Source of the DNA: Moraxellaceae bacterium
GTDB taxonomy: Bacteria > Pseudomonadota > Gammaproteobacteria > Pseudomonadales > Moraxellaceae
Direction: 5' to 3'
DNA: 15,419 bases
Assembly (NCBI GenBank): GCA_030146505.1
Contig: JASLCO010000092.1
Coordinates: forward strand, 1-15,419
Shown one piece after another: positions 15,394 through 15,419 of this stretch. The position numbers and the translations under genes are program-made. The notes beneath the pieces were generated by a model. It was given only the letters and a program-made list of their open reading frames with translations, had not been told where the DNA came from and made no database searches. Each line of letters opens with the position of its first letter. Within the stretch, counting starts at the first letter, position 1.

Positions 15394-15419
15394 ACTTTCT
15401 TTACCGAGGTAAAGAAAGT
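15394..15419. repeat. Inverted repeat at the window edge
   Basis: ACTTTCTTTA (15394-15403) pairs perfectly with TAAAGAAAGT (15410-15419) across a six-base loop. It may extend past the edge. It could be part of a terminator or of a larger dispersed repeat; too little is visible to decide. Confidence 0.6.

Larger units (their letters stand above)
14917..15419. other. Non-coding, repeat-rich right end
   Basis: About 500 bases after the TetR gene show no credible protein: the open frames are short, lack ribosome sites and run through repeats. It contains a single decayed REP (14951-14972), an inverted pair of the second palindrome family (15044-15124), a GC-rich stretch without visible structure (15130-15360), and an inverted repeat cut by the window edge (15394-15419). 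Confidence 0.6.

Overview
The window is a GC-rich, gene-dense stretch of a proteobacterial chromosome, most likely gammaproteobacterial. The core gene order mutL-miaA-hfq-hflX, later hisZ-purA, is a classic proteobacterial neighbourhood. MutL has the endonuclease motif found in lineages without MutH, and HisZ points to a lineage with short-form HisG. Intergenic palindromes starting with GTAG resemble REP elements of Stenotrophomonas, Xanthomonas and Pseudomonas relatives. I cannot fix the genus; Lysobacterales/Xanthomonadales or a neighbouring order is an inference.

Layout. 1-63 is a tandem heptamer at the left edge. 78-4819 holds mutL, miaA, hfq and hflX, all on +, with a REP doublet after mutL and a terminator after hfq. 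5012-6278 is a translationally coupled set: a 74-residue membrane protein, LrgA/CidA and LrgB/CidB. A convergent outer-membrane beta-barrel gene (6336-6974, -) shares a bidirectional terminator with it. These genes sit where hflK-hflC usually lie. 6975-7396 has no convincing gene but carries a + strand terminator with no assigned transcript. hisZ and purA follow, separated by a REP doublet that includes the hisZ stop codon.

9967-12169 is an MCE-type lipid-transport operon directly behind purA: MlaE-family permease, a short ABC-ATPase-like protein that has lost every nucleotide-binding motif, and an MlaD-family protein. The three are joined by ATGA overlaps. A small lipoprotein of unknown function follows. 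12731-12990 is palindromic repeats plus a strong bidirectional terminator. A short-chain dehydrogenase (12991-13839, -) and a TetR-family regulator (14281-14916, +) are divergent, and between them lies a 272-bp element with 29-bp terminal inverted repeats and nested internal palindromes. An 18-bp perfect palindrome upstream of the TetR gene is a good operator candidate. The last 500 bases are non-coding and repeat-rich.

Most unusual points: the motif-less ATPase homologue in the MCE operon; the nested-palindrome element; a Gln-to-Arg change in PurA at the position of E. coli Gln224; and the orphan terminator before hisZ.
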